Shown here: positions 6,795-16,418 of the stretch, piece by piece
Layout: the number at the start of each line of letters is the position of its first letter
Numbering within the stretch: the stretch's first letter is position 1
Source of the DNA: Cryomorphaceae bacterium
GTDB lineage: Bacteria; Bacteroidota; Bacteroidia; Flavobacteriales_D; Crocinitomicaceae
Reading direction: 5' to 3'
NCBI GenBank assembly: GCA_027490665.1
Contig: JAIXXP010000106.1
Span: 1 to 62,519 of the forward strand
Length of the DNA: 62,519 bases
Program-made: the position numbers and the translations under genes
The notes under the pieces: generated by a model
What the model was told of the DNA's origin: nothing
What the model saw: only the letters and a program-made list of their open reading frames with translations
Databases searched by the model: none

Positions 6795-9623
6795 ATGTTT
6801 AAATCGATACTCCTTTTGTTTGCCTTTTTTGCATCAACGCTTGTTCTTGGGCAAAACTGGCAGTCTTTTACCGATTCGATCCCGACGCTTTCGTCGCCAC
6901 GGGCTTGTGACCTCAATAATGATGGCATCAAGGATATCGTTTATGGTGGCGGTACAGATGGCGTGGCGAGTAATAATGGTATAATGGCGTATAACGGCGC
7001 CAATGGTAACTTGCTTTGGAAGCGGGCTGCGCGCAATGAAGTTTTCGGAAGTGCGGTTTTTATGGACATCACCAATGATGGCGTCAAGGATGTTTTTATG
7101 GTTGGCCGCCAGGCGCAACTACTTGCAATTAATGGTTCTAACGGCGCCTTGCTCTGGGATTACTTTCCTTACAATACCAACCCTGCGGATAGCGGGCTTT
7201 ATAATTTTTACAATCCCCAATTTATTGCCGATGTAAGTGGCGACGGCATTAAAGATATTCTTGTGGCGAATGGCGGCGACCACGCTGCACCTGTATGGGA
7301 CACTACGCGCCCGCCGGGGCACCTTATGGTGGTCAACAGCATGAACGGGCAATTGCTGGCAAAGGCAGTTGTACCAGACAGCGCCGAGACCTATTGTTCG
7401 GCTTTGGTTGCCGACGTTCAAGGAAATGGCACGCAGTGGGTGTTGTACGGTACGGGTGGCGAAACACTCGGTGGCAGTTTCTGGGCTTGTCAGCTTTCTC
7501 ATCTGCTCAACAATACGCTTGCGCCCTCTATTCCTTTAATGACCGACACTCAATTGGGTTTTGTAGCGCCGGCTTCCCTGATCAAAAATCCTTCCGGACA
7601 GCACGAGATCATCATTCAGTCTTACGGCGGAAAGGTTGCTAAAATTATGGGTGCCAATTGGAGCACCATGTGGACCTATGAGCTTCCTAATACGGAATCT
7701 AGCGCAGAGCCAGTGATTGGCAATTTTACGGGAAATACTGTGCCGGATGTCTTTCTATCATTGGCAAAAGGGACGAGTTCTTCATATACCGATTACTATC
7801 AAGTTTTACTCGATGGCGCTACAGGGCAAGAAGTTTTGAAAGACAGCATTGGTATCTTGCAATTTGCATCAGGTAATGCTGTGGACCTCAATAACGACGG
7901 CCGCGATGAAGCAATTTTATCAGTGAACTACATGCAAAGCGGCGTCTGGAAACACCGCTTGGAAGTCTTTAATTTTGTGGCTCATACAATTGCGCCCTTA
8001 ACGAGTTTTCAGACCGGCGTAAATATCGGCTCGACACCTCTTTTTGTCAATCTAGATAACGATGCGCTTTTGGATTTGGTTTATGTTGTCAAAAAAGATA
8101 GTCTCAATCCGATGGGCTGGAAGGGCGTGTATTTGAACCGTGTTGAGCTTTCTTCAGGTTTTCCAAATGCAGGTTTGGCGTGGGCATCTTACCTTAGTAC
8201 ACAAAACAACGGTGTTTATTTCAATCAGACAATTAATTGCGGCCAAGGCAGTATTTTGTCAAATGTATCAGTTGTCCAACCTTGGTGTAACGGCAGTGCA
8301 ACAGGCCTAATTAGCCCGAGTGCAACATTGGGAACAGCTCCTTATACCTATTTGTGGTCAAACGGAAGTACCGCTGCTCAATTGAGTAATGTGCCAGCAG
8401 GAACATATACTTTGCAAGTAACTGACCAAACAGGTTGTTTTGAAATGTACACCACAACGCTTACTGATCCTTTCGTCATTACGTTTGGTGGGGTAGTGCC
8501 GCCAACTTGCCCAGGTGGCAGCAATGGCCAAGCGGTGGTGAACAGCTCCGGTTGCCCATGTATGTTCAGTACGTGTCAATTTTTATGGGAAAACGGTGTG
8601 TCGGGCAAAACAAATTTGTCTGTTTCAGAAGGTTGGAATACCGTAACCATTACGCATACCAACGGTTGTGTTGTGGTTGATTCTGTATTTGTGCCCAATT
8701 CAGCACCTGTAGTCACAAGTTCATATTTGCAAATGGTCAGTTGCAACGGTTTAGCAGATGGCTCCATACAACTCGATGTCTCAACAGCTACTGCGCCTCT
8801 TACTTTTGATTGGAGCAATGGCGCCAACCAGGCCACTAATGCCAATTTAGCACCGGGAGTCTACGAAGTTACTGTCACCGATTCAAGACCTTGTAGCACA
8901 GTTCTAAATTTTGAAATTCAAGAACCTGATTTACTTGTTTCAAATTACGTGCTTCAAGCTGTATCATGTATGGGTCTCTCTGATGGACAGATCATTGCTA
9001 CTGCAACAGGCGGTAACGGCGGCTACACTTATCAAGTAGGGTCGTTGGTGAATACTTCTGGTATTTTTAACAATTTGTCTGCAGGCTTATATAGTCTTTT
9101 GGTGAATGATGCTCTAGGTTGCACCGTGCAAAATCCAACCATAGCCATCACTGAGCCAAATGTTCTAACACTAGCATTGAGTGCCACAAATGCTTCGGGG
9201 CCAGGTGCCTTAGATGGCACTGTTGTGGCTACCGTCAGTGGCGGCACCGCACCGTATCAATATACTTGGTCTGGAGCAGCAGCTCAAACTGACAGCATGG
9301 CTGTGTACCTCGACGGTGGGTGGTATACCGTTGTAGTTACAGACGCCAATGGTTGCTCCATTTCAGACAGTGTACTAGTGGATGTATTGAGTTTAAACAA
9401 TATCTCCGGACAACTCCTTGAAATTTATCCCAATCCAAGTAATGGCTTATTTCAACTCAGCCAGGAGGTAGAAAAACTAGTTGTATTTGATTTGCAAGGG
9501 CGTTTTATATGTCAATTTGATGCGGCCCAAGAAGTTGATTTGCGTCATTTGGCTAACGGAACATATCAATTGGTTTGCAAGATGAACAAGCTTACACAAT
9601 TTTTGCGAATAGTGAAGCAATAA
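6795..9623 (+). CDS. Secreted T9SS (type A) surface protein with FG-GAP and SprB repeats
   Basis: The start is the ATG at 6795, which gives a signal peptide (residues 1-20, ending LVLGQ); the longer frame from TTG at 6762 was rejected. The protein has 942 residues. Residues 25-460 are FG-GAP/beta-propeller-like, with calcium-loop motifs such as DLNNDGIKD, DVSGDGIKD and DLNNDGRDE. Residues 470-860 contain about five SprB-type repeats (C.G..DG.I.....GG..PY.Y.WSNG, then L..G.Y...VTD..GC). The last 70 residues are a type A T9SS sorting domain (IYPNPSNGLFQL, then VVFDLQGR and LANGTYQL). The product should be exported by T9SS and held at the cell surface. The ligand is unknown. It is followed by a second T9SS cargo gene. 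Confidence 0.85.
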   Translation: MFKSILLLFAFFASTLVLGQNWQSFTDSIPTLSSPRACDLNNDGIKDIVYGGGTDGVASNNGIMAYNGANGNLLWKRAARNEVFGSAVFMDITNDGVKDVFMVGRQAQLLAINGSNGALLWDYFPYNTNPADSGLYNFYNPQFIADVSGDGIKDILVANGGDHAAPVWDTTRPPGHLMVVNSMNGQLLAKAVVPDSAETYCSALVADVQGNGTQWVLYGTGGETLGGSFWACQLSHLLNNTLAPSIPLMTDTQLGFVAPASLIKNPSGQHEIIIQSYGGKVAKIMGANWSTMWTYELPNTESSAEPVIGNFTGNTVPDVFLSLAKGTSSSYTDYYQVLLDGATGQEVLKDSIGILQFASGNAVDLNNDGRDEAILSVNYMQSGVWKHRLEVFNFVAHTIAPLTSFQTGVNIGSTPLFVNLDNDALLDLVYVVKKDSLNPMGWKGVYLNRVELSSGFPNAGLAWASYLSTQNNGVYFNQTINCGQGSILSNVSVVQPWCNGSATGLISPSATLGTAPYTYLWSNGSTAAQLSNVPAGTYTLQVTDQTGCFEMYTTTLTDPFVITFGGVVPPTCPGGSNGQAVVNSSGCPCMFSTCQFLWENGVSGKTNLSVSEGWNTVTITHTNGCVVVDSVFVPNSAPVVTSSYLQMVSCNGLADGSIQLDVSTATAPLTFDWSNGANQATNANLAPGVYEVTVTDSRPCSTVLNFEIQEPDLLVSNYVLQAVSCMGLSDGQIIATATGGNGGYTYQVGSLVNTSGIFNNLSAGLYSLLVNDALGCTVQNPTIAITEPNVLTLALSATNASGPGALDGTVVATVSGGTAPYQYTWSGAAAQTDSMAVYLDGGWYTVVVTDANGCSISDSVLVDVLSLNNISGQLLEIYPNPSNGLFQLSQEVEKLVVFDLQGRFICQFDAAQEVDLRHLANGTYQLVCKMNKLTQFLRIVKQ

Positions 9624-9679
9624 CGTTTTAATTTTCAATTAATTCCTGTACATTAGGGCAAACTATTGCACTAATAAAC

Positions 9680-12600
9680 ATGAAAGGTATACTCCTTCTA
9701 TTTGGTTTCTTGGTCTATTTTGATCAGGCAATGTTAGCCCAAGTGGATCCTGCAGGATGGGAGCAGCCCTACCAAAAAGCACGAGTTTTTATTGAGAACA
9801 AAGGACAGTTCGATGCTTTTCAGACGCCTGAAATTGGTGAAATTGCTTACGCCATAGACTTTGGCTCAACGCGCGTTTTTTTTGGTCAGAAAGGAGTTCG
9901 GTATTATTTCTTAGAAGCGCGACAAACAGCCAAAGCTGAGCGTGATAGCCTGCGTGCACTATACGCTACACAAGTTCCGCTTTACAAAGAAAAGGAACAG
10001 GTTGTCGGTAAGTTTGCCTTTAAGTCCGATGCTTTTCAAATTCAATTTGAAGCGTGTAATCTCGAAGCTCATCTTTACACAAAAGGCGAACAGTCGGCTT
10101 ATTTTTCATACCCTGAAGCCAATTCTTGTAAGGGGTATTCGCGCTTGATTTATGAAAATATCTATCCAAACATCGATTTGCATTATACCGTGCATCCGCA
10201 AGATGGCCTTAAATATGCATTTGTTGTGCATTTGGGTGCCGACCCCGAGCAAATTCAAATGAAATACGACAGGCCAGTTGTACTCAATGCAAATATGGAG
10301 CTTGAAATCCCAACTTGCTTTGGTCCTGTACTTGACCATGTTCCTTACTCTTTTCAAAAGGATACCAATCAAGTGGTTGAGTCCTCTTTCAAACTAGTTG
10401 GTCAGACCGTTGGTTTTCAAATTGGACCTTATGATCTACAAGAGGAATTAATTATAGACCCCTGGACCCAAAGCCCGAATTTTGCTACCAACTGGGACGT
10501 TGTTTGGGAATGCGAACGCGATGGCGCTGGCAATGCTTATGCTTTAGGGGGTATTATGCCGCTGCAGATTTTGAAATACAATTCTACAGGCACCTTACTC
10601 TGGACCTACAGTACACCTTACGACACTTCAAACGTATGGTTGGGTACTTTTGCCGTTGACAACCTTGGCAATTCGTATGTCACCGCGGGTTCTGTTGCTC
10701 AGATTCAAAAAATTAGTCCGGCAGGGGCTTTGTTGGTCAATAACCCGAGTCCGGGCGGAATTCTATCAAGTGCTGAATTTTGGACCATCGCCTTTAATTG
10801 TGATGAAACTGGATTGGTTGTGGGCGGAACCGGTGGCGCGTTATTACAACTTGATGCGGTGGTTTATAATGTCAACACCGCCACGCTGAACATCAGTAAC
10901 CAACAATTCATTTCCAATGGCCCAACGGCGTCTTTCCCGCCCAATATTGAAGAAGTGCGCTGTGTTGCAGCTGCCCCGAACGGCAGGTACTACTTCATGA
11001 CCCACGACACCATCGGCTACCTCAGCGATAACTTTGGCGGCTGCCCAAGTGGTTCGAGCAATTTTTATAAAGGTCCGCATGGGGCTAATTGGGGCTATAA
11101 ATGCGAGAACTTTCGCTACGACAACGCTGGAATTCAAACACTTGCTATCGATGCAGATCACATTTATATGCACAGAGGTAACGAAATCCAGAAGCGCAAT
11201 TTGCAAGATGGGAGCTTCATTCAGTCAAATGTAATTCCTGGTGGGCAATACAACACCTTGTTTCCGAGCGGAAGGTCCGTTGGTTCTGCAGGTATTGCTA
11301 TTGATCAATGCGGCAATATTTATGTGGGTTCAACAACAGGCGTGGTGAAGTACAATGGCCTACTGATTGAGCAAGCTTTTTATCCAACTAGTTTTGCTGT
11401 TTACGATCTAGAAATCAACACAAATGGTGAATTGTTGGTGAGTGGCGGTACCGGAACTTCGACAACTGGCACCCGCACTGGTGCGATTCGTTCAATGGCA
11501 ATTGGCGCCTGTGCGCCAATTGCACTAACTTGCTGCGATGCAACAGTTTGTCAGCCCCAAAATGTTTGTGAGGCAGATGCGCCTTTTCAATTGGTCGCAG
11601 CCACGCCAGGTGGCATTTGGAGTGGGCAAGGCGTAAATGCGCAAGGTGTTTTTGATCCGTCTTTAGCCGGCGCTGGAATTCAAACAGTTGTCTACACCTT
11701 GCCTTGCGGCTCAGATTCCTTGCAAATTACGGTTAGCCCCTGCACGAATTTGCAAGTTTGTTTAGAAAGCAATGGTCAGCTTTCAGTTACAGGTGGAGTA
11801 GGTCCTTACACATGGGCATATTACACACCCGCTGCTAGCACGCCCATCACCAATCAAACCGAATGTCAGAATTGTGGTTATACCTGGTTTTTTGGCCAGT
11901 GTTTAAATGGATTGTTTCCTGCCACGAGCTGCAGTACTGTGGCTGGATATATCAATTTTGGAAATGGCGTTAGCGTAACGGCCCCAGCAGGCCAAACCCA
12001 ATTGCAAGTTACAGATAACGCTGGCACGGTTTATCAGTTTACGCTTTCCCAAATTGCACCTTGTACAGTAAACCCCTGTTCAGGTTTTTTGGCAAGTGTA
12101 CAAACGCTTAACAATCCGAGCTGTTTTGGTGCAACAGACGGCAGTGTCACTATTGCGCTAACCAATGGCACCGCTCCATTTACTTATAACTGGAGTCCGG
12201 GGGCTTCAACAACGAATTCCTTAACCAACTTAAGCGCCGGAAGCTATGTATGTACCGTTACCGATGCAAACAATTGCTCGGCAGTGCTCAATGCAAACCT
12301 AACGACGCCTGCGCAATTGACTATTTCGAGCTTCACAAGTCCTACCCCTTGTGGTTTGTCGGAAGGAAGCATGACGGTTCAGGTAAGTGGAGGCACGGCT
12401 CCTTATAGTTATGATTGGTCTCCATTTACCTCTACTACAGGTGCGCTCAATAACCTCGGCGCGGGTTATTATACTTCAACAGTGAGCGATGCGAATGGCT
12501 GTTTGGTGAGTATTACAGATACCGTCATGATTAGCAATGGACCGCAAATTACTGAAAACATTACGCCTTCCTCATGTATGAGCAATACGGGCTCCATTGC

Positions 12601-13279
12601 AGTGTCTATCAGTGGAGGCACTCCTGCATATACCATTTCTTGGATACCTAATTTAGGAAATACACCAAGCTTAACTAGTTTGGGTCCGAACGATACACTT
12701 AACATTTTTGTGACAGATGCAAACGACTGCGGTGCAACTGAAACCTATGTTATTCCGAGTTTAAACGACTTAGAAATCACAAGTTGGGCATCTTCTACAA
12801 GTATCTTACAAGGTGAAACCATCATTTTAAATGCAAACGGCGGCCAGTATTACGACTGGACGCCCTCACAAGATTTGAGTTGCTCAAGTTGCCCAAGCAC
12901 CAACGCTACTCCTGACATTACTACTCAGTACATCGTTATCGCTACGCTAGATAACGGTTGTACGGATCAAGATACACTGCTTATTACCGTTACTGAACTT
13001 TGTGGAACCGTTTTTGTGCCCACTATTTTGGCGCCAGCGGCAAGTGCTAGTCCCGATCAAACCATCTGTGTCTACGGAAATTGCGTAGCTGAATGTTCGT
13101 TGGTCATTTACAACCGTTGGGGGGAGGTCGTTTTTGAAACAGCTGATCAAGCCCAATGCTGGGATGGGACCTTTAAAGGCAAGGCGCTCAATGCCGACGT
13201 ATTTGCCTATAAACTTCAGGTCAAGCTACAAGACGGCACTTTTATAGATCAGGCGGGTTCTATTCAATTGATTCGTTAA
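9680..13279 (+). CDS. Large secreted T9SS (type B) adhesin-like protein with gliding-motility C-terminal domain
   Basis: The protein has 1199 residues and a signal peptide of about 20 residues ending MLAQ. Residues 35-255 are the ENKGQFD domain found at the start of many Bacteroidota surface proteins (FIENKGQFD, later YPNIDLHYTV, ending ELIIDPW). Residues 260-610 are beta-propeller-like with SBBP-type strands. Residues 815-1080 hold three to four SprB-type repeats (SCFGATDGSVTIALTNGTAP, SAGSYVCTVTDANNC). The last 90 residues are the gliding motility-associated (type B) C-terminal domain, with VIYNRWGEVVFE, CWDGTFKG and DVFAYKLQ. The PorP/SprF-family gene follows after 1 bp, the usual partner of type B cargo, so the two probably act together at the outer membrane. 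Confidence 0.87.
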   Translation: MKGILLLFGFLVYFDQAMLAQVDPAGWEQPYQKARVFIENKGQFDAFQTPEIGEIAYAIDFGSTRVFFGQKGVRYYFLEARQTAKAERDSLRALYATQVPLYKEKEQVVGKFAFKSDAFQIQFEACNLEAHLYTKGEQSAYFSYPEANSCKGYSRLIYENIYPNIDLHYTVHPQDGLKYAFVVHLGADPEQIQMKYDRPVVLNANMELEIPTCFGPVLDHVPYSFQKDTNQVVESSFKLVGQTVGFQIGPYDLQEELIIDPWTQSPNFATNWDVVWECERDGAGNAYALGGIMPLQILKYNSTGTLLWTYSTPYDTSNVWLGTFAVDNLGNSYVTAGSVAQIQKISPAGALLVNNPSPGGILSSAEFWTIAFNCDETGLVVGGTGGALLQLDAVVYNVNTATLNISNQQFISNGPTASFPPNIEEVRCVAAAPNGRYYFMTHDTIGYLSDNFGGCPSGSSNFYKGPHGANWGYKCENFRYDNAGIQTLAIDADHIYMHRGNEIQKRNLQDGSFIQSNVIPGGQYNTLFPSGRSVGSAGIAIDQCGNIYVGSTTGVVKYNGLLIEQAFYPTSFAVYDLEINTNGELLVSGGTGTSTTGTRTGAIRSMAIGACAPIALTCCDATVCQPQNVCEADAPFQLVAATPGGIWSGQGVNAQGVFDPSLAGAGIQTVVYTLPCGSDSLQITVSPCTNLQVCLESNGQLSVTGGVGPYTWAYYTPAASTPITNQTECQNCGYTWFFGQCLNGLFPATSCSTVAGYINFGNGVSVTAPAGQTQLQVTDNAGTVYQFTLSQIAPCTVNPCSGFLASVQTLNNPSCFGATDGSVTIALTNGTAPFTYNWSPGASTTNSLTNLSAGSYVCTVTDANNCSAVLNANLTTPAQLTISSFTSPTPCGLSEGSMTVQVSGGTAPYSYDWSPFTSTTGALNNLGAGYYTSTVSDANGCLVSITDTVMISNGPQITENITPSSCMSNTGSIAVSISGGTPAYTISWIPNLGNTPSLTSLGPNDTLNIFVTDANDCGATETYVIPSLNDLEITSWASSTSILQGETIILNANGGQYYDWTPSQDLSCSSCPSTNATPDITTQYIVIATLDNGCTDQDTLLITVTELCGTVFVPTILAPAASASPDQTICVYGNCVAECSLVIYNRWGEVVFETADQAQCWDGTFKGKALNADVFAYKLQVKLQDGTFIDQAGSIQLIR

Positions 13280-13280
13280 G

Positions 13281-14261
13281 ATGCGGAAATACCTACTCTT
13301 TTTTTTCTTGGGTGCTATTCGTTTGGGTTTCGCGCAAGACCTGCATTTGTCACAGCCAGACCTTCAATCCTTGGTTGTTTCGCCCGCACTTTGTGCTACA
13401 AATGCTACTTTTGAAGCGCAGGGAACTTATCGCCAACAATGGCTCGCTGCAGGTGCACCATTTCAGACGCAACTACTGAGCGTTCACGCGAGGTCTAAAA
13501 AAGTAAGACCAAACGAGGGTTACCTTGGTTTGGGGCTTCAAGTTCAAAGAGATCTTGCAGCGCAGAGTTTGAGTAACAGTGCTTTGCGCGTTAATCTAGC
13601 CTATCATTTGCCACTCAGTAGGAATGCTTTTGTTTCAGCCGGTATCAATTTAGGCTTTGGACAACGTACATTTGAGCCTTCTGGCCAATGGGGTGGGCAA
13701 TACAATGGTTTGAGTTTTGATGCGAATGTTTTACCGAGTATCAGTTTACAGAACCGTTATGCGTTCACTTATTTAGACGCTGGGCTTGGTTTCGCTTATG
13801 CATATAGCCGAGGGGTTGTCAGAGAAAAAACCTTAAGCAAAGTGCAGCTTGGTTTTGGTGCGCACCACCTCAATAAGCCGGGTTTTAGTTTTTTGGATGC
13901 CAATGCGCGTTTGCAACCACGTATTGCTCTTTTAGCGCAAGCTGAATTCAGTTTAGCATCCGTTCACTCTGCAGTAGAGCCTCTTTTGTTTTATCAATTC
14001 CAAAGTCCTGCCCAAGAACTATTAATTGGATGCGCTTACAAACAATACCTCAAAGGCGGCCCATATAGCCGTGTTTCAAATGTACAAAGTGTTGGTTTTG
14101 GACTTTTCACGCGCTTCCAAGATGCTATGGTCCTTCAATTTAAACTGCAAATAAGACAGCTAAAATTAGCTTGTGCCTATGACATAACGGTTTCAAGTTT
14201 TGCAAAAGGGCCGCGCTTACAAAGTGCTTTTGAACTTCAACTCAACTATTTGTTTGAATAG
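13281..14261 (+). CDS. PorP/SprF family outer-membrane barrel
   Basis: The 326-residue protein has a signal peptide ending GFAQ and the typical PorP/SprF opening: DLHLSQPDLQSLVVSPALCA, then a YRQQW motif, followed by alternating beta strands with many Gly and aromatic residues (YLGLGLQVQRD, VSAGINLGFGQR). These proteins form outer-membrane barrels that hold or help secrete T9SS substrates with type B C-terminal domains. It starts 1 bp after such a cargo gene, so translation is probably coupled and the pair is dedicated. The length is normal for the family (300-350 residues). Confidence 0.85.
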   Translation: MRKYLLFFFLGAIRLGFAQDLHLSQPDLQSLVVSPALCATNATFEAQGTYRQQWLAAGAPFQTQLLSVHARSKKVRPNEGYLGLGLQVQRDLAAQSLSNSALRVNLAYHLPLSRNAFVSAGINLGFGQRTFEPSGQWGGQYNGLSFDANVLPSISLQNRYAFTYLDAGLGFAYAYSRGVVREKTLSKVQLGFGAHHLNKPGFSFLDANARLQPRIALLAQAEFSLASVHSAVEPLLFYQFQSPAQELLIGCAYKQYLKGGPYSRVSNVQSVGFGLFTRFQDAMVLQFKLQIRQLKLACAYDITVSSFAKGPRLQSAFELQLNYLFE

Positions 14262-14283
14262 AATATGTTGTATTTTTTTTGAA

Positions 14284-14317
14284 TTTGACCACAACTGAAA
14301 TATATTTAATAACTTCG
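14284..14317 (+). promoter_or_regulatory. Putative promoter of the barrel gene at 14334
   Basis: TTTG at 14284-14287 is followed, about 22 nt later, by a box of the form TAACTTCG ending near 14317. This is within one base of the Bacteroidota TAnnTTTG consensus and the TTG to -7 spacing lies in the accepted 17-23 range. The start codon is at 14334. Confidence 0.4.
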
Positions 14318-14333
14318 TAGACAAATTAACTAC

Positions 14334-14849
14334 ATGAAAAAGACGCTACTTATCCTTTCTATTTGCGCTTCCACTTTAGGTTTTGCTCAAAAAAATAAAT
14401 TCGGCATTCAATTCAATGCAGGCGCACATCTTCTTGGTGAAGCCGGAAACGGACTCTCTTTGAATACCACATTGACCTATAATTTTGTGCCGAGCTTTGG
14501 TCTTAAATTAGATGGTGGTTTGGATATCATTGGTGAAAATAACCTCAACCGTTTGGGTTTACAACTCAACTTAAACGTAGTAAAAATTGCCAATAAAGAA
14601 GCAAAATTCGGCCTTGAAGTTCATGGTGGAGCAGCTTTGTTAAACAACGGAAACTACACTTACAACGATACATATTTATTGCGCGGCGATGACATGGTAG
14701 CTATTATGGCGGGCATTACCCCAAGCTTTCAAGTTTCAGAACATTTGCGCATTTTAGTAGACGCTACTTATATGCCTAAAATATTCAAAATTGATGGTGT
14801 GATTACCAAATACCTTAACACAACAGTTGGCGTAGCTTACGGTTTCTAA
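14334..14849 (+). CDS. Small outer-membrane beta-barrel protein
   Basis: The 171-residue protein has a signal peptide (MKKTLLILSICASTLGFAQ) followed by about eight amphipathic strands (KFGIQFNAGAHLL, LKLDGGLDIIG, LGLQLNLNVVK, FGLEVHGGAALL) and a C-terminal aromatic residue (VGVAYGF). This is the general form of the eight-strand OmpA/OmpX-like barrels common in Bacteroidota. No function can be assigned. It has its own promoter-like sequence and a terminator, so it is probably transcribed alone. Confidence 0.7.
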   Translation: MKKTLLILSICASTLGFAQKNKFGIQFNAGAHLLGEAGNGLSLNTTLTYNFVPSFGLKLDGGLDIIGENNLNRLGLQLNLNVVKIANKEAKFGLEVHGGAALLNNGNYTYNDTYLLRGDDMVAIMAGITPSFQVSEHLRILVDATYMPKIFKIDGVITKYLNTTVGVAYGF

Positions 14850-14871
14850 GAAGTACAAAATATTTTTTCTA

Positions 14872-14897
14872 AAGGCGGACAATGTTCGCCTTTTTTT
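14872..14897 (+). terminator. Terminator after the barrel gene
   Basis: Hairpin AAGGCGGAC with GTTCGCCTT (one G-U pair, loop AAT) followed by seven T. It lies 22 bp past the stop at 14849; its T run overlaps the stop codon of the convergent gene ending at 14896. Confidence 0.85.
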
Positions 14898-15603
14898 ATG
14901 CCTTCAAAACAGTAGCGCTTTGAGTTGTTTTGATGGTGTGGAAATATAAAAGCAGGCTAATAAAGAGCAAGACATGTGAGAAGTCATTGCGGTCAAACCA
15001 CTGGTTCAAGTTGATTTTTTGACTTTGGATGAAAGCATTTGGAAGCAGAGTCAATGCAGCTATCCAGAGAAATTTAAAGTTGGGATGGATCGTTTTTTGG
15101 TAATGAGCACCTAAAAAAACCAAAGAAAAGATGAGGCCGATGCCGCTAATGAGGGTAGGAACAAACAAGCCTTTACTTTGATCTATGCTGAGGTCGACAG
15201 TCATGAATACAATTACTTCAATGCACATTCCAATTAAAAGTAATGCCAAAGCAAAGCGCTCGAAGGTTGTTTTTTGTTTGGCTTGAGGCCATAAACTAAT
15301 GATGGCTTTACTTAAGAAGTAAGTTGCAACCATACCTAAAATCCAGGAAGGGTATTTCCCCCAAAGCCCAAGGTAATTGTAAAAGAGGTGACCAAAACCT
15401 CCAAAAAGGAAACTCCAGCCAAAACAAAGAAAAAAGCGACGCCAGTTCCTATAAAAGGAATGGCGGCCAAAATTTAGATCAATTTGCCTGGCAATATAAA
15501 GTGATGTAGTAAAAAGTACAATATCGCCAATCATGGCATTGGGTTCCAGTAAATCGAGCCCCAGAATATGCCATTCAATTTTAGGGAAGTCTTGGCCAAT
15601 CAT
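14896..15603 (-). CDS. Multi-pass membrane protein, unknown function
   Basis: The 235-residue protein has about seven hydrophobic helices. Conserved-looking polar residues lie near helix ends: EPNAMIGD early, FGGFGHLFYNY in helix 3 and NDFSHVLLFISLLLYFH at the end. The pattern of helices with spaced Asp, His and Ser loosely recalls the alkaline-ceramidase/CREST membrane-hydrolase fold, but this is only a visual impression. The gene is last in a leftward unit with an SDR enzyme (4-bp overlap), a CPBP protease and an epimerase-like enzyme, which would fit lipid or envelope metabolism. Confidence 0.6.
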   Translation of the reverse strand: MIGQDFPKIEWHILGLDLLEPNAMIGDIVLFTTSLYIARQIDLNFGRHSFYRNWRRFFLCFGWSFLFGGFGHLFYNYLGLWGKYPSWILGMVATYFLSKAIISLWPQAKQKTTFERFALALLLIGMCIEVIVFMTVDLSIDQSKGLFVPTLISGIGLIFSLVFLGAHYQKTIHPNFKFLWIAALTLLPNAFIQSQKINLNQWFDRNDFSHVLLFISLLLYFHTIKTTQSATVLKA

Positions 15604-16418
15604 TTGCTGTTCTCCTCGAATTTATGAAGGTTTTTGCGCAAGATGCTTTCGACGATGAGCGGTGAAATCCGATTGAAAATCAAATTCAAATTACCGATTA
15701 GGGTTTGGGTTTTTTTGTACCGTCTTTTGTCGATTAGACTTAGGCAATCTTGTGCCACTTGTTGCATGGTGAGCACTTTGCCTTTTTGGCGAGGCGCTAG
15801 CACTTGTTTACTGCCGTCTGCTGCCACAACTTCTTTGTTGTGTACAATTTCTGTCATGGCTACCTGCAGCATGCCTACATGCACTTGCTGCGCGTGTTCC
15901 TCTATGCGCAAAGATTCGACAAAAGAGGTGAGGGCCATTTTTGAGGCACTATACGGAGAGAGACCAGGCAAACCGTGAATGCCGGCCAAACTAGAGATAA
16001 AGATGATGTTGCCTTTAGACTGGCGCAAAGAGGGAAGTGCAGCTTGAGTTGGGAAGATGGTGCCAAAAACATTGCTTTTGAAAACTTGTTCGAGCACGCT
16101 TGGATCTAAATCGGCAAGGTATCCTCGGCTAGAGATGCCCACATTGTTGACTAATATGTCGATCTTTCCGAAAGTTTGCAACGCAAAGTTGCTGAGTTCT
16201 TTGGCTTGCTGAAAATCAGAAACATCACCTTTGTAATAGACCGCTTCGATGCCTTGTTGGGTCAATTCGGTCTGAACTTCTTTCAGTCTCAATTCATCGC
16301 GGCCGTTCAGTACTATTTTTGCACCTTCTTTGCCCAAGGCCAGCGCAATGGCGCTTCCGATGCCCCGGCTAGAACCCGTGACAATGGCGACTTTATTTAT
16401 GAAGCGTTTTTTTGCCAT
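15600..16418 (-). CDS. Short-chain dehydrogenase/reductase (SDR)
   Basis: This is a classical SDR of 272 residues. The NAD(P)-binding motif TGSSRGIG is at residues 14-21, NNVG at 91-94, catalytic Ser143 in FISSLAG, and YSASK with Tyr156 and Lys160. All catalytic residues are present, so it should be an active oxidoreductase. Arg18 after the glycine motif hints at NADP preference. The substrate is unknown; genes of this type with a C-terminal tail rich in Arg/Lys (ILRKNLHKF) often act on lipids. It overlaps the genes on both sides by a few bases, indicating co-translation in one unit. Confidence 0.88.
   Translation of the reverse strand: MAKKRFINKVAIVTGSSRGIGSAIALALGKEGAKIVLNGRDELRLKEVQTELTQQGIEAVYYKGDVSDFQQAKELSNFALQTFGKIDILVNNVGISSRGYLADLDPSVLEQVFKSNVFGTIFPTQAALPSLRQSKGNIIFISSLAGIHGLPGLSPYSASKMALTSFVESLRIEEHAQQVHVGMLQVAMTEIVHNKEVVAADGSKQVLAPRQKGKVLTMQQVAQDCLSLIDKRRYKKTQTLIGNLNLIFNRISPLIVESILRKNLHKFEENSK

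Noticed and set aside
6638..6931. Leftward open frame over the tRNA-Arg gene
   Set aside because: It reads the tRNA itself and the reverse strand of the next secreted-protein gene.
7119..7502. 127-codon leftward open frame
   Set aside because: It lies wholly within the FG-GAP protein gene on the other strand, with no start context and Arg/Cys-rich nonsense composition.
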